Shown one piece after another: positions 27,031-39,326 of a DNA stretch of 64,000 nucleotides. This DNA comes from Siphlonurus alternatus (taxonomy: Eukaryota; Arthropoda; Insecta; Ephemeroptera; Siphlonuridae), in contig OX463788.1 in NCBI GenBank assembly GCA_949825025.1, positions 33,405,078 through 33,469,077 of the forward strand, read 5' to 3'. Every line of letters begins with the position of its first letter. The stretch's first letter is position 1. The position numbers were made by a program, and so were the translations under genes. The notes below the pieces were generated by a model, which made no database searches, was not told where the DNA came from, and saw only the letters and a program-made list of their open reading frames with translations.

Positions 27031-29711
27031 TAGTCTATAATAATTAGTATTAAAAATAAATAATTTTAAATTAATAAAAATTAAAAATCTTCAATAATTT
27101 TTGTAGCAAAATAAGAGCCAAATATCCGGTTTTGCCAGATTCATGAGACACTTTTTTAAGCCACTTAATTGTCCGCTTTTGCCAGATTCATGATAAACTT
27201 TTTTCAACCACTTGTCCGGTTTTGCCAGACTCAACTATGAGAAAAATATTTTCAAAAATCTTGATATTTTTGCCCTTAAATATTTAAAAAAAATAGTTGC
27301 ATTGTTCAGACGACAAAATGCTTCTAGAATGTCATAGGATTCAATGGAATGTACAGCACTATGCAAAAAAACGCATATCGAAAATTTCGCCACTTGACCG
27401 GTTTTGCCAGATGACTACCGACACATTTTTTATGATTAGCTACAAAACGAACTCAAGACATTTTCAGGCATTGTATTACTTAAAAACTCTCTGACTGAAT
27501 AAAACTCCTTTTTAACTAAAACATTTTTTAGTTTTTTTTTAAACAATAAATTATTGCTATCTATAATTCTCAAACAGTTCATACAAAATCATACAATTTT
27601 GCCGTTTGATAGAGATAGGACTTTTTTCGAGCAATCTCGACTTATGCGCTGCCACACATACTTTATCTTTGTTTCTATAGTGTCATAGGCATGAACATCA
27701 CAATTTTGAGTATAAATTTCTGGATGATTACGCCTATAAACACAACAGTTTAAAATGTAGATGCATGGCAATGTTAACATGTTAAGTTTTTTAAATTGTG
27801 TAACACGTACAAGTATCTCTCTTCTTAAAATTTAATATTGTCCGTATGCTACGCTTTTGCAAAACAAAAAGTCTGTTGAGTTTGTCCGGATATTGACCCC
27901 AAAAAAATATGCCATAAGCTAAATGCGGATATATATAAGCGTAATAAATACTTAATTTAACAGTGATTTTTGATACACTTGTTTTCTAAGTGAATATAAA
28001 ATAAAATTAGCCCAATTAATTTATTTACATGTTTCATTGATATGTTCGGTCCAATCGAATCCATGCAGGCACTCGAATATTGTAAACCCTAAAAATTTAG
28101 TACTTATACAACCCTTTTAATAATGGAAACTTCATTTAAATATATTAATTAATAAGCTCCTAGCTATCAGGAATGCTTCTTTGGGAATGAAATTGCATAT
28201 AATTAGTTTTTTCTGTATTTATTATAAGCCTATATTTACCCTAATCAAAAAATAACTCAATGGTCAAGTGGTTGACTACTGCCAGTGGTAAATTGGCTAA
28301 TGGTCAAGTAGTCATGGTCAAGTGGTCGTGGTCCATTTCATGGTCAAGTAGTCGCGGTTTCAAGTGATCCAATGGTCATGTAGTTGCATGTATATGGCGC
28401 CACCTCACGCCGTACATCATGAGCATGCAGCTAAATTGTATGTCCTGTTGATAATCTGATAATGTGTGTATGTATATCATGTGTGTGTGATTGTCTTTTT
28501 TTTTTATATATATATTGAATATTTGACGTGATCCATGTTGTTAATTGTACAACCAGTTGTTCGAATAAAAAAAAAAAAAAAAAAATAAATAAAATAAAAA
28601 ACACGACGATGGCGTCATTTGATGAAAATACAGAAAAATGACGGGAAGTATCCATAATTGATTTTCTTCTTGTTAATATTTACATTCACTATGGTAAAAT
28701 AAGGATACTTTTTGATGATTTTCTTTTATAATTAAAGATCGAGCTTTTTGTTGAGAGATTTTACAATGCAAGTTTAGTCACGACCCCAGACCTCCTTGAT
28801 CCATGCACGCTTGCTCTATAAATTTAACATTGCATGATGCTATTATTAATTGCTAACTGCTCCAATTTTGATCTGGTTCAAAATTTCTGGTATCTGGTAG
28901 TTCTTGTACTATTTATTATAATACATATATATAATATATAATATAATATTGGTCTTTTATTTTCCGTTAATTAGTGCATAATTTTCATTTGTTCTATATT
29001 TCTTTTTCTTCTTTTATATTACGCCATGCTAATACTTTTAGTTGCTGTATGTATTAAAAAAAAAATAAGCATGAATAGTTATTTGGCTGATAATAAAAAA
29101 AAACAACAGATTTTGAAATTTTGAACATTTTCATGACGTACGTACTCAGACAAATTATTTTTTGTGCCACAGCGACAAAAGTCAAACGTGGATAATAACC
29201 ATGATCTTATATGTGCAATATATATATACTGACCCATCTTCTATATCAGGTGAATGCAATAATAATTAGGAGCTTGAAATATATATAAAATAAAGCTCAT
29301 TGTTGCAATCATGTACATGAAATAGAAGACATAGATGTCTTATTATTTCACACAAGATCTTGGTAACATATTAATATTGTTCATTAATTAATGCAGACGT
29401 GGGACGAATTACTAATTTTTATGCTATTTTAATTATAGAAACTATACTAAGTATAATAATTTTAGTATATTTAGTATAATAAATTTAATATAATTAAGTA
29501 TAATAAATTTGTGATATATCAAACATTTATTATAATAAATTTAGTATACTCTAAGTATACTAAATTATACGAAATAAGTATTATAATTATACTTTTTTTA
29601 TTATACTAAAGTATACTTTATTATAGCTGGAAGTATACTATTTTTATTATATTATACTTTTTTAATGCATGATAAAGTATACTAAATTATAAGTTTTTTT
29701 TACAAGGGAAT

Positions 29712-29905
29712 CCAGCCGGCGCGATCGTCATCAGATGACGATTCTCGCGATTCTGTCGAGACATTAGCCGTCCGGAATTTAAAAAAATAACATGCAATGT
29801 GATGTAATCGGGAGAAAATATTTTTTTTAAATATTACTTGATATTAATGAAGGTGCATGTCTTGTAGTGCGATAATATACTTCAATGTAGTCTCCCGTTT
29901 GCTAA
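29712..29905. repeat. Duplicated segment Q, copy 1, upstream of the broken locus
   Basis: Near-identical to 61021-61190, sharing CAGCCGGCGCGATCGTCATC, GAGACATTAGCCGTCCGG, TTACTTGATATTAATGAAGG and TGTAGTCTCCCGTTTGCTAA. This copy has an extra internal GATGACGATTCTCGCGATT. Both copies lie near presumed gene starts. Confidence 0.75.
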
Positions 29906-30159
29906 TTAATTCTAATTCTAATTTGCTAATTCGCTCTGGCAGAGGCCAACGACCTTGGTTTACGCCTGCGCGCCAGTTAGTGCGCGCTGCGCCGGAATCA
30001 GGCACTACGGTCTCCAGTAGATGGCGCTCGTTATCAAAATTTAGTTTTCCGCGATATTGTTAGATGGCGTAAGCATCCACTTTTAAGCGTTTTTGGGTGA
30101 AGTTGAGAAATTTGAGTGGTTTTTTTAAAATTTTAACCGACAACGGGGAAATCGTGGAC

Positions 30160-32082
30160 ATGGACGAAATCAAGGTATGCATATATAATTATATAATAAT
30201 ATATGCTTAATTACAAGTTTGTTGTGATGTTTTGGTGTTTTTAGAACGAAAGAATGTACTGAATAGTATTTTTATATCTGATGGTTGTATATAAAGTTAA
30301 GTTAGGTAGTGAAATATGTTGTTAAATGACTGCAGTGTTCGATTCAACATGCAGCTAGTGCATACAGGATTATGAGATTATATTCAAACCGGCCCAGACT
30401 TTCCTTCTCGTCAAAATATTTTTTGCTGCAAGCTTTTAATTTCATTCTAATTTGTATTGTCAGAATTGTCTCCTAATTGTACATTTCCAGTAAGCATACT
30501 GCATAGCTGTCTTTAATTGTAACTGTATGAATATAAATATATATTATACAAATTAACTGTCATTTTATTGCATGCATATTCAATTCAATTGAGCAATAAT
30601 TACTTTAGTATGGTAAACCTAGACCCTATCTTGATACTCTTATAGAAGTGAAATGCATGGTTAGCCTTCCGAAACTGATGTATGTTCTTAATTGGCCAGG
30701 TTTACAATGAAGATGCTTCAGATGCCATATGGTTCCGTCGATCCACAAGCCAGCCCAGACCCTCCGCCCCTATGACGGTCATATATGCTCATTGCGCTCG
30801 TAGAGGCCAACGAGATAGTAGAGAAGCTGCTGGACACCCCCAAGTGCTATGTAAGCATAGCATACTATATAAGGAACGGAAAGTTTGAGGCATCCACCGT
30901 ATGGACCATTATGTCCTCTTCAAGCTGGCCAAGTAAGTCTCAGTGAGCAAACATATATAATATATATCACAAAGTATATAATATATGGATTATCAATATA
31001 TTATACTGTATGGATAATTTTATTTATAATCAAATTAATTTGATACGTATTCCTTCCGGAAGTAGCCTGAAGTGTTAAGTTTGTAGCTGGAATCATCTGT
31101 TTGTAATTCAGTTTTGAGAATTAATTAACATATGAAAATATTAATCACATCAATAAACAAGGCCTCATAATTACATCACCCATCTGGTCTTCAACGATTC
31201 CTTATTAAACACCGCCAGGAGAACGTAGTGTACGTACACTTGCTTACTGACTCTTGGTGTTTGCAGGCTGATGAAGCAAAGTCACGCTGCAGGCTTGTAC
31301 TCGGAGTACATGTCTGAGAGCCATCGTCTCACGTACAGGACTCGTCCGACTTGACTCATCCAGAGGTGTAACGAGCATGGTCGGAAGAGGATGCTTAGCC
31401 AAGCCCTACCGCTACCTGGTACCTGGCTAGCCACGATCTCGACCAGAGCGGCCTCCATCAGGCTTGTCGCTACTGCAACGAGTTCGAGGAGGTAAGTTTT
31501 TTTTAACAATCAACCTTAAGCAAGCATTTTGCACAATTTATTTATTAATGTTTATTTCATTAATTTATTATGTAATTATTTTTTGCTCCGCTCATTGCCA
31601 TACTCATTGGGAGACCATTGCAAATTCCTTTTCGTTCTCTTACTCTTACTGTGGTATCAAACTTCATGCCCAGTACATGTTTTTAAAAAATTAAATGCAT
31701 ATACAGTTGTCGCCTCAGAAAATTTCCCTTTAATGCGGCCTTGCTAATCAGAAAATTTCACACTTGCAGCCTTGACAATCATCATGCCCTGTGTTATTCT
31801 TATGGGATTGTCAAGGCTATTAGTGTGAAATTTTTCAAGACAATGAATGTTAAAATAGTATTCTTTCCATTGCAAAAAAAAAAAAAAAAAAAGTTGAAAA
31901 AATTTACAGAAATCCCACTTTTCCAGTTGGTTGACAAGCGTCTTGTTGTTTCAGACAGACACCAGCATGTTTGTTCAGGGAGCCGCTGGACAAGCTGAGC
32001 TCGAGGGTGAAAGCGTACGTGGTGCCAAGAAATTGGCAGCAGCGCTACCACAGTCAGCGAGATTATCAACTGACCTGACGAG
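30160..32082 (+). pseudogene. Four-exon locus with disrupted frame; family not recognised
   Basis: Possible exons: 30160-30174 (ATG GAC GAA ATC AAG, then GTATGC), 30700-30931 (followed by GTAAGT), 31267-31491 (followed by GTAAGT) and 31955-32082 (followed by GTGTGT), each with an AG acceptor. They are more GC-rich than the introns. The ATG-linked frame stops in exon 2. Protein-like text instead jumps frame: RPYDGH, then ALVEANEIVEKLLDTPKC, then MDHYVLFKLAK running across the exon 2/3 junction into LMKQSHAAGLYSEYMSESHR, then HQACRYCNEFEE, then KAYVVPRNWQQRYHSQRDYQ. This fits a once-functional gene broken by small indels, or a live gene in an assembly with base-drop errors. I cannot assign a function. 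Confidence 0.45.
31757..31833. repeat. Short hairpin in an intron of the broken locus
   Basis: AATTTCACACTTGCAGCCTTGACAATC-type arm mirrored by GATTGTCAAGGCTATTAGTG, loop about 25 bases. Confidence 0.6.
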
Positions 32083-32173
32083 GTGTGTATTTTGTTAGAG
32101 AAGTCATAATGACTATTGAATTATGTAAAACAAGACAAGATAGGCCAATAAAAGAAGAATCAATGTTTATACT

Positions 32174-33263
32174 GGTTAAAATGACGTCAGATCAATAAGG
32201 AAATGGACGAGGTCAATAGATTTTGATGAATTTCACATATGTTACACATCTGACCTAGGGTGATGAGGTTTGGATGTAATTTTTTCAAATTTCAAAAAAA
32301 CCCAATTTTCAGAATTTTTCAAAAAATTTAAAAACAAGGGCAATCTCGAGAGATAAAAAAATTGTATCTCAAATTCTGCTCAACATAGAATTACAATTTA
32401 AATTTCTATAAGTTTGTAGTAGAATTGTTAAACTTTTTTGCATTGACAATTTTGACCTTGAAATTTTATTTAGGTCAAAGGTCAGAGGTCATACTACAAA
32501 AAGCGTATTTATTCACACAAGATATCTAGCTAAAAAATTTTGAGATATAGGTTTTGAAAAGGGTCTATCCTTCTATAACATACCGTTTTCAAATGTTTGG
32601 GATAGTTCAAAATTTTGAAGTTACGATTTTTTTTATTAATTTTTCCAAGGTTTTTTGAAAATCTCGAATTTTGAATTTCGAATTTTTTAGAAATTTGAAA
32701 AAATGATGCCCAAACCTCATTGACCTTGGTCAGATTGTTAACACATGTGACATTTTTGGAAAAACTATTACAAAATTTTTCAAAAATTCTCGGAAAAATT
32801 AATAAAAAAAATCGCAACTTCAAAATTTTGAACTATCCCAAACATTTGAAAACGGTATGTTATAGAAAGATAGACCCTTTTCAAAACCTATATCTCAAAA
32901 TTTTTTAGCTAGATATCTTGTGTGAATAAATACGCTTTTTGTAGTTTGACCTCTGACCTTTGACCTAAATAAAATTTCAAGGTCAAAATTGTCAATGCAA
33001 AAAAGTTTAACAATTCTACTACAAACTTATAGAAATTTAAATTGTAATTCTATGTTGAGCAGAATTTGAGATACAATTTTTTTATCTCTCGCGATTGCCC
33101 TTGTTTTTAAATTTTTTGAAAAATTCTGAAAATTGGGATTTTTGAAATTTGAAAAAATAACATCCAAACCTCATCACCCTAGGTCAGATGTGTAACATAT
33201 GTGAAGTTCATCAAAATCTATTGACCTCGTCCATTTCCTTATTGATCTGACGTGATTGTAACC
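32174..33263. mobile_element. 1.1-kb near-perfect palindromic element (family H)
   Basis: Ends GGTTAAAATGACGTCAGATC and GGTTACAATCACGTCAGATC face each other, with TACT on both sides (32170-32173 and 33264-33267) as a possible 4-bp target duplication. The arms span almost the whole element and contain GGTCAAAGGTCAGAGGTC. The same peptide text can be read from both strands at 32530-32908, a consequence of the palindrome and not evidence of a gene. It lies just 3' of the last exon of the broken locus. Confidence 0.85.
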
Positions 33264-34065
33264 TACTGTATTAATTATCTTTCATAATTTAAAAATTGAA
33301 TTATTTTTTTCTTAAGTACGTACTGTTTTTTTTTTTTTTTTTTTTTTTATCCAACGCTGGACTGATTGTGGATATTTAAAAAAAAAAATCAATGTTTAAG
33401 AATGGACAACATATATGAAAAAAATTTAATTGCAGAAATGAATAGAGGGTACCAAATTATGCTACTCTGAATTTTTTCAGATTTTTTTGAGGCCCAGAAC
33501 TATTTTTAAATAATTATTGAAAGTCCTGTGATTTCAGTTGGCACCCCTGAATCCTTAAAGGATTAGTAAGCCCGGCCTTGTCTTTGAAATATATCATGTA
33601 TCATAGATACAGTCAACCGGGGTAACATTGAAGGGTTTTTACTACCTTTCTGATCATAACTTTAAAAAAAAAAATATCTGGCAAATAAAAAAATTACCAG
33701 TTGTGTAACTTAGCTAGAGATGTCTAAAAATGTTTGTAAAATTTGTTTGCCCCAATTATTAACTGTAAAAAAAAATTAAAACAAGCCCTTCAAAGTTACC
33801 CCGGCAATGGGGTAACATTGAAGGGCCTTGCGGACACTTATATTCAAGCAACTTAAAAGTGTATTTTTTTTATTAATGTGTCCTACCATGTAATTTACTG
33901 TTCTGGACATATTTTTCAGTAACTTACAAAGTTAGTAGCATATTAAACCATTATTTGCAGTTAATTAAAGGTTAATTAGATAATTAATTACAGTAATTAA
34001 TTAAAATCCTCCAAATATTTTAAAAATTCATTTTATTTATTTATTTTTCTCTCTCTAAACATATT

Positions 34066-34231
34066 GGGGGGCATTCACAAAGCACTTTAACCCCAACTTT
34101 AGCCCCAAGTTTTATCCCTGGTACTAAACATGGTGCTAAATCAGGGGCTAACCATGTCTAGCTCCTAGTTTAGTACCAAGGATAAAACTTGGGGCTAAAG
34201 TTGGGGTTAAAGTGCTTTGTGAATGTTCCCC
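34066..34231. repeat. 166-bp palindromic MITE
   Basis: Near-perfect inverted arms starting GGGGGGCATTCACAAAGCAC, with internal GTACTAAACATGGTGCTAAA, around a small centre. Nested inside the TA-flanked element at 33.6-36.9 kb. No coding potential. Confidence 0.8.
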
Positions 34232-34297
34232 ATTGTGTCATATATGTTTACAAACATTAATAATTTTATAAGAATGCAGAAGAATTTAAAAAGTTAA

Positions 34298-34662
34298 GGT
34301 AGAGATAATACGAATCAGCTGGCCCAATGCTAAAAAAATCCCATTCATAAAAATTATGAAAAAAATTTAAAATGTTCTCCTCTACATCCCCTATCAGTAG
34401 GTAAAATATCAGGTATACAAAAACGAGCTAGTTTTTGAGTTATTAATTTTTAAAGTTAACTACTTTAACATGGAGAAATGGAACTTCCATGCTAAATTAG
34501 TCAACTTTAAAAATTAATAACTCGAAAACTAGCTCGTTTTTGTATACCTGATATTTTACCTACTGATAGGGGATGTAGAGGAGAACATTTTAAATTTTTT
34601 TCATAATTTTTATGAATGGGATTTTTTTAGCATTGGGCCAGCTGATCCGTATTATCTCTACC
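34298..34662. mobile_element. MITE family C, copy 2
   Basis: Complete palindromic copy with TTAA at 34294-34297 and 34663-34666, nested in the TA-flanked element at 33.6-36.9 kb. Confidence 0.9.
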
Positions 34663-34747
34663 TTAAGTTGAAACTTTTTAGAAATTTCTTCTCTTCATGT
34701 TCAGGCTTGAACTGGCATCATTTCCGGAATAGTATTCGGATGGTTAA

Positions 34748-35095
34748 GGGTAAGGTAACGCCACCAATGTTAAAAAAAAATCCCTCACACAAAAATTCTG
34801 AAAAAAATTTAAAGTGTTCTCCTCTACACCCCCTATCAGTAGCTAAAATATCAGGTATACAAATACGATCTAGTTTTTGAGTTATGAATTTTTAAAGTTG
34901 GCTAATTTAACATGGAGAAATAGAATTCCCATGTTAAATTAGTCAACTTTAAAAATTCATAACTCAAAAACTAGATCGTATTTGTATACCTGATATTTTA
35001 ACTACTGATAGGGGATGTAGAGGAGAACATTTTAAATTTTTTTCAGAATTTTTGTGTGAAGGACTTTTTTTAACATTGGTGGCGTTACCTTACCC
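34748..35095. mobile_element. MITE family D, copy 4
   Basis: TTAA at 34744-34747 and 35096-35099; ends GGGTAAGGTAACGCCACC. Nested in the TA-flanked element at 33.6-36.9 kb, 85 bases from MITE C2. Confidence 0.9.
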
Positions 35096-36956
35096 TTAAC
35101 AGAGAACTTGAAGTCCTTGGTCAGTTGTCTGTTCAATTATGAACATATAGTTGAACCATTTTGAATATCACAATACATCTTCTTTAACTTGACAAGCAGA
35201 TAAGTTCCAGAGGTGAAGCCTCAGTTCCGTCGCTAAGTCGCTAATCCCAGTGACGAGCTCACTTGTCAGATGTAGACAGGGTCATGTTTTTTTTTTTTTT
35301 TTTTATTTATTTATTTTTTTTTTGTCACTATAATTTGTGTTATTCCCATTTGTAATTTTTTGTCATCATTGTTTGAGCTCTTTTTGTCATTCACACTCTG
35401 ATCACTTACTCTTGATTTTGCAACAGACGAGGAATGTCGACACTCTTCACTCTTACCTAGTGCCATCTTTAGGCAAGGGAGGGGAGGGGTCATGCATGGT
35501 TGGGGTCATTCGTGTTAACTAAATATACCACCCATTGCCCCTCCATCTTCCATAACCCCACCAGACTCAGCTGACTCACTCTGACTTCAGACCTGGAGAA
35601 ATGTGCTGGAGACACACTTTTACCTGATGCCACCTGTAGACAGGGGGGAAGGGGAGGGAGGGGGAGTCTATAGTGTAGGTCACCTCTAGAATAGTTCTTA
35701 AGTTCAAAAAACTCCCACCCACTGCTCCTTCTAGTCCTTGTACCCCTCCATCCCAAGACTTTTAGCGGACTCACTCCGACTTTCATACTCCGACGAGGAG
35801 CAATATAACTTGAGGCAGTGGCTTGGTTGCCTGGTTCTACTTGAAGGCAAAAGGGGTTCCATGGGGGGGTGGAAAGGGGGGGGGGTGATGGCTAGGTGAC
35901 CTACTGGTAGGTCTAAATTTTCATCAGTGCAGTCTTGATTGTATACACTCTTTGTATTTGTTGACCTCTTCTGTACTCGAATCAGGCCTACCGGTAGTGC
36001 TTAAGAGATTTCTTAATGAATCTGAAATTAAAATTTAATTAGTATGATTGTAGTTCTGTTCTAACCTTTATCATAAAATTAATAAATTAATTTAACAGTA
36101 ACTGAGTCTTAAAAATGTTCAGGCATGAAATGAGACAAATATAGTTTTAATGTCAAACAATAGCACCGGTAATTACAGGTAATGGCATAGACAATCCCCC
36201 CCCCCCCCAATTGATGTTGTGGTACAGTGGTACATAGAGAAATACATGGGCAATGGGTGGGTTCACTTTCCCCTACTCACTTCTCATGGGAGAAACATTC
36301 TGAAAGATGGAAGACTTTTTTTGGAACTTTTTTCTGGCTCCGCCACGGAGTACCGGACCAGAATAAAGTGCTAAAAATCTTTGTGGTGGACTAAAAAGAG
36401 AAAAAAATAGTTCAAAATTAATTGAAATGTATGATGCAATGATATATAGTATGATTTGTGCACTAAATTTTGTATCCGATTCTTTTTAAAGCTTCATTCA
36501 AGTAAATAGTGATGTTCTCTAAAGCCCTTCAAAGTTACCCCGCTGAGCCCTTCAATGTTACCCCATTGAAAGTAAAAATTCATAAAAAAAAAAGTTACAG
36601 GAAAAATTTCAAATCCTTTGGTACATGTGTTAAGAAGGGTTGAAATATAACACTGAATAGCATTGCAAGTTCCAACTTGTATTTGCTTACCTTGTGGATG
36701 GCTTATTTCCAGACTTCTTATTTTGGTCACATTTTTCATTCTTCAGTAAAAAAAAAATAATTATCTCCAATTTATCAACTGCAACCCTTAAATCTATTTT
36801 TCTCTATTAGCTAATAGCATGTTCCTACCATATAGTGAGAAAAAACTTCAGTGTACACAGTAGATTGGTCTATAAAAAATCACAAATCTTTATTTTCCTC
36901 ATTTTTAAAGTTACCCCGGGCTTTCAAAGTTACCCCGGTTGACTGTAGTTAAAAAT

Positions 36957-38300
36957 GGTTCCCGGACAACTCGGAGCGTGGTCAACTGGGAGCCGGACAG
37001 CTCGGAGCCAAACGTGTTTCTAGGACAACTCGGAGCACGGACAGCTCGGAGCGCGGACATCCTGGAGCCTAGCTAGGACAACTCGGAGCACGGACAGCTC
37101 GGAGCGTGGACATCCTGGAGCCAAGGCAGGACAACTTGGAGCACGGACAGCTCGGAGCGCGGACATCCTGGAGCCTAGCTAGGACAACTCGGGTCACCGT
37201 TTTATTTAAATTACGATTAATGAATTTTTATTTCAAAATAAAAATTGATGTATGCCGAGAATGTATCGTTAATCGTAACATTTTTTGTTATATTACTTAT
37301 ATTTATTACGTATGTACAAAAAAATTATCAAGTTTTCTGATCTGATGTATCTGATAAGAGATAATCCAAAAATTATATCATGAATTTCCCATGATGATCA
37401 TTGTTAATTGAACTTTGTGAATACTTTTGTTTATAGTAAATGATATTACATAAGTTAGGAATCATTTTAATAATCTAATATAATATTATGTGAAATAATA
37501 AAGTACACAGTTTTGATAAAATCTTTGTGCTGTATTATTTAATTACTAAATTTAGATATACAAGAAACTTAAAAATAAATTTAAGTTGGTAAACTTTGAG
37601 AAAGGAGACTAAAAAGTAGATAGATAATTTCTGTAAATATTTTAGATAAGTCAATAAGATCAATTCATTATTTTTCTTTTTTTATAAAATCAATATTGCA
37701 TAATATATTTAAAAGTTAAAAGTTTAAAAGCATGCAAATATAACAAAATGAAATCTTTTTGGCAGAAAAAAAAAAGTTGTATAATATTAATTTGCAGAAA
37801 TTTAATCATATAATAATAATTCATGATATAATTTTTGGATTATCTCTTATCAGATACATCAGATCAGAAAACTTGATAATTTTTTTGTACATACGTAATA
37901 AATATAAGTAATATAACAAAAAATGTTACGATTAACGATACATTCTCGGCATACATCAATTTTTATTTTGAAATAAAAATTCATTAATTGTAATTTAAAT
38001 AAAACGGTGCCCCGAGTTGTCCTAGCTAGGCTCCAGGATGTCCGCGCTCCAAGCTGTCTGTGCTCCGAGTTGTCCTAGCTAGGCTCCAGGATGTCCGCGC
38101 TCCGAGCTGTCCGTGCTCCGAGTTGTCCTAGCTAGGCTCCAGGATGTCCACGCTCCGAGCTGTCCGTGCTCCGAGTTGTCCTGCCTTGGCTCCAGGATGT
38201 CCGCGCTCCGAGCTGTCCGTGCTCCGAGTTGTCCTAGAAACACGTTTGGCTCCGAGCTGTCCGGCTCCCAGTTGACCGCGCTCCGAGTTCTCCGGATACC
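36957..38300. mobile_element. 1.34-kb long-TIR element, MULE-like (family G)
   Basis: Flanked by a perfect 9-mer GTTAAAAAT (36948-36956 and 38301-38309). The ends start GGTTCCCGGA / GGTATCCGGA. Each arm (about 400 bases) begins with a tandem array of units such as GACAACTCGGAGCACGGACA and GCGGACATCCTGGAGCC, followed by an AT-rich inner arm. The loop is about 37380-37820. Frames through the arrays only translate the repeat. It inserted 11 bases beyond the end of the TA-flanked element at 33610-36945. Confidence 0.88.
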
Positions 38301-39326
38301 GTTAAAAATTACTGGGCACAAAAAAACAACATCCACCCTAAAGTTCCCATATAAACAGCTTGTAACGTCGGCTATTCAGTGACGACACTCGGCCACAGAG
38401 AGAAGCGGCTGGGTCAAAATATGAAAGAAAAGTCAAAGCGTTTGCCGATTTGCTTACTTTGCTAGCAAATATAAGGCTTTTTTACGCTGCCACAGAGTTG
38501 ACACTTTTTAAGAAAATTAATTTATATTCTATAAATGAACCTGCAGAGTGTCATTTTTCTGCGACGCTTGTGAAGATCAGGAAAAATAATTTAATCTGAC
38601 GATAAAATCACTGAAATTGTCGGAAGACTTTCTCTTTTTTTTTTCCTGCCTTTGACTCCCGGGCGAGCGAGGGTGCGACAATTGTCTGCTTACAAACCTA
38701 CCCTCCTCCCACATAATCCACACATGGATGGCGTGCCGCGGGGAGGGTTATCCTTATTGTTCAACTCCTTGGAAAAAAATTACAACTAAGAAAAATAATA
38801 GTAATTGCCTTCTCAATGAGTCCTCTTCGTGTTGTGGACATGATCAACCGTGACCACGCTGACACCCTTCGGTCAAAAGAAACTGATATATTGCCTTGGG
38901 TCTCACACGTCGTATTCAAGCTAGAGGAGCCTTGTAGCCGCCTGATGTCGTCAGACCCTCGTACTTTTAAACATTAATTAAAATTACCAATGAAGTGTGA
39001 CACATATTTTAAACCTAAAATTGGGCATTGCTATCAACTGACATTGAAAGAAAAATACATGTTAATCCGGGTTTACTAATACTTTAATAAAAAGGATAGA
39101 GACTGGACGCTTATATTGACGCCTCCAGGGGGCCTGGCTGCATTCAATAATTATTTAAAAATAGTTCTGGGTCTCAAAAAAAAAAAACTGAAAAAATTCA
39201 GAGTAGCATAATTTGGTACCCTCTATTCATTTCTGCAATAAATTTTTTTCATGTATGTTGTCCATTAACAGAAGGCTTTTGAAAGTTAGATAGTGAAGAG
39301 AGACACTCAATTTGATTTTTTTATGC

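Larger units (their letters stand above)
20449..27420. mobile_element. 7-kb outer palindromic element (family M) with nested insertions
   Basis: The left end GGTAGTCATCTGGCAAAACC is mirrored at 27401-27419. The arms carry repeated copies of CCACTTGTCCGGTTTTGCCAGACT, spaced by about 70-150 bases (20450-20790 and 27115-27420). The GGTA start resembles families F and G, but no convincing target duplication remains. The interior holds a split 5S-SINE, a foldback-like element, a second 5S-SINE and a pogo-like element. Confidence 0.7.
33610..36945. mobile_element. 3.3-kb TA-flanked Tc1/mariner-type element
   Basis: TA at 33608-33609 and 36946-36947 flank ends CAGTCAACCGGGGTAAC and its mirror. The motif GGGGTAACATTGAAGGGC recurs near both ends (33613, 33810 and 36522-36565 in inverted form). 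No transposase frame is seen, and part of the length is later insertions: a palindrome at 34066-34231, MITE C at 34298-34662, MITE D at 34748-35095. The region 35450-35900 is G-rich and repetitive, with no supported gene. Confidence 0.75.
33401..39266. mobile_element. 5.9-kb outer palindromic element with nested insertions
   Basis: Arms of roughly 185-210 bases (33401-33585 and 39055-39266) are inverted copies: AATGGACAACATA..., GGTACCAAATTATGCTACTC, ATTTTTAAATAATTATTGAA. Between them lie the TA-flanked element 33610-36945 and family G 36957-38300, leaving little native core (38310-39050). The sub-terminal GAATTTTTTCAGATTTTTT motif links it to the palindrome at 58427-58822. Confidence 0.65.

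Noticed and set aside
32530..32908. Two frames with identical C-terminal halves on opposite strands
   Set aside because: A direct consequence of the 1.1-kb palindrome.
38079..38382. Repetitive 85-89 codon frames
   Set aside because: They read through the tandem units in the right arm of element G.
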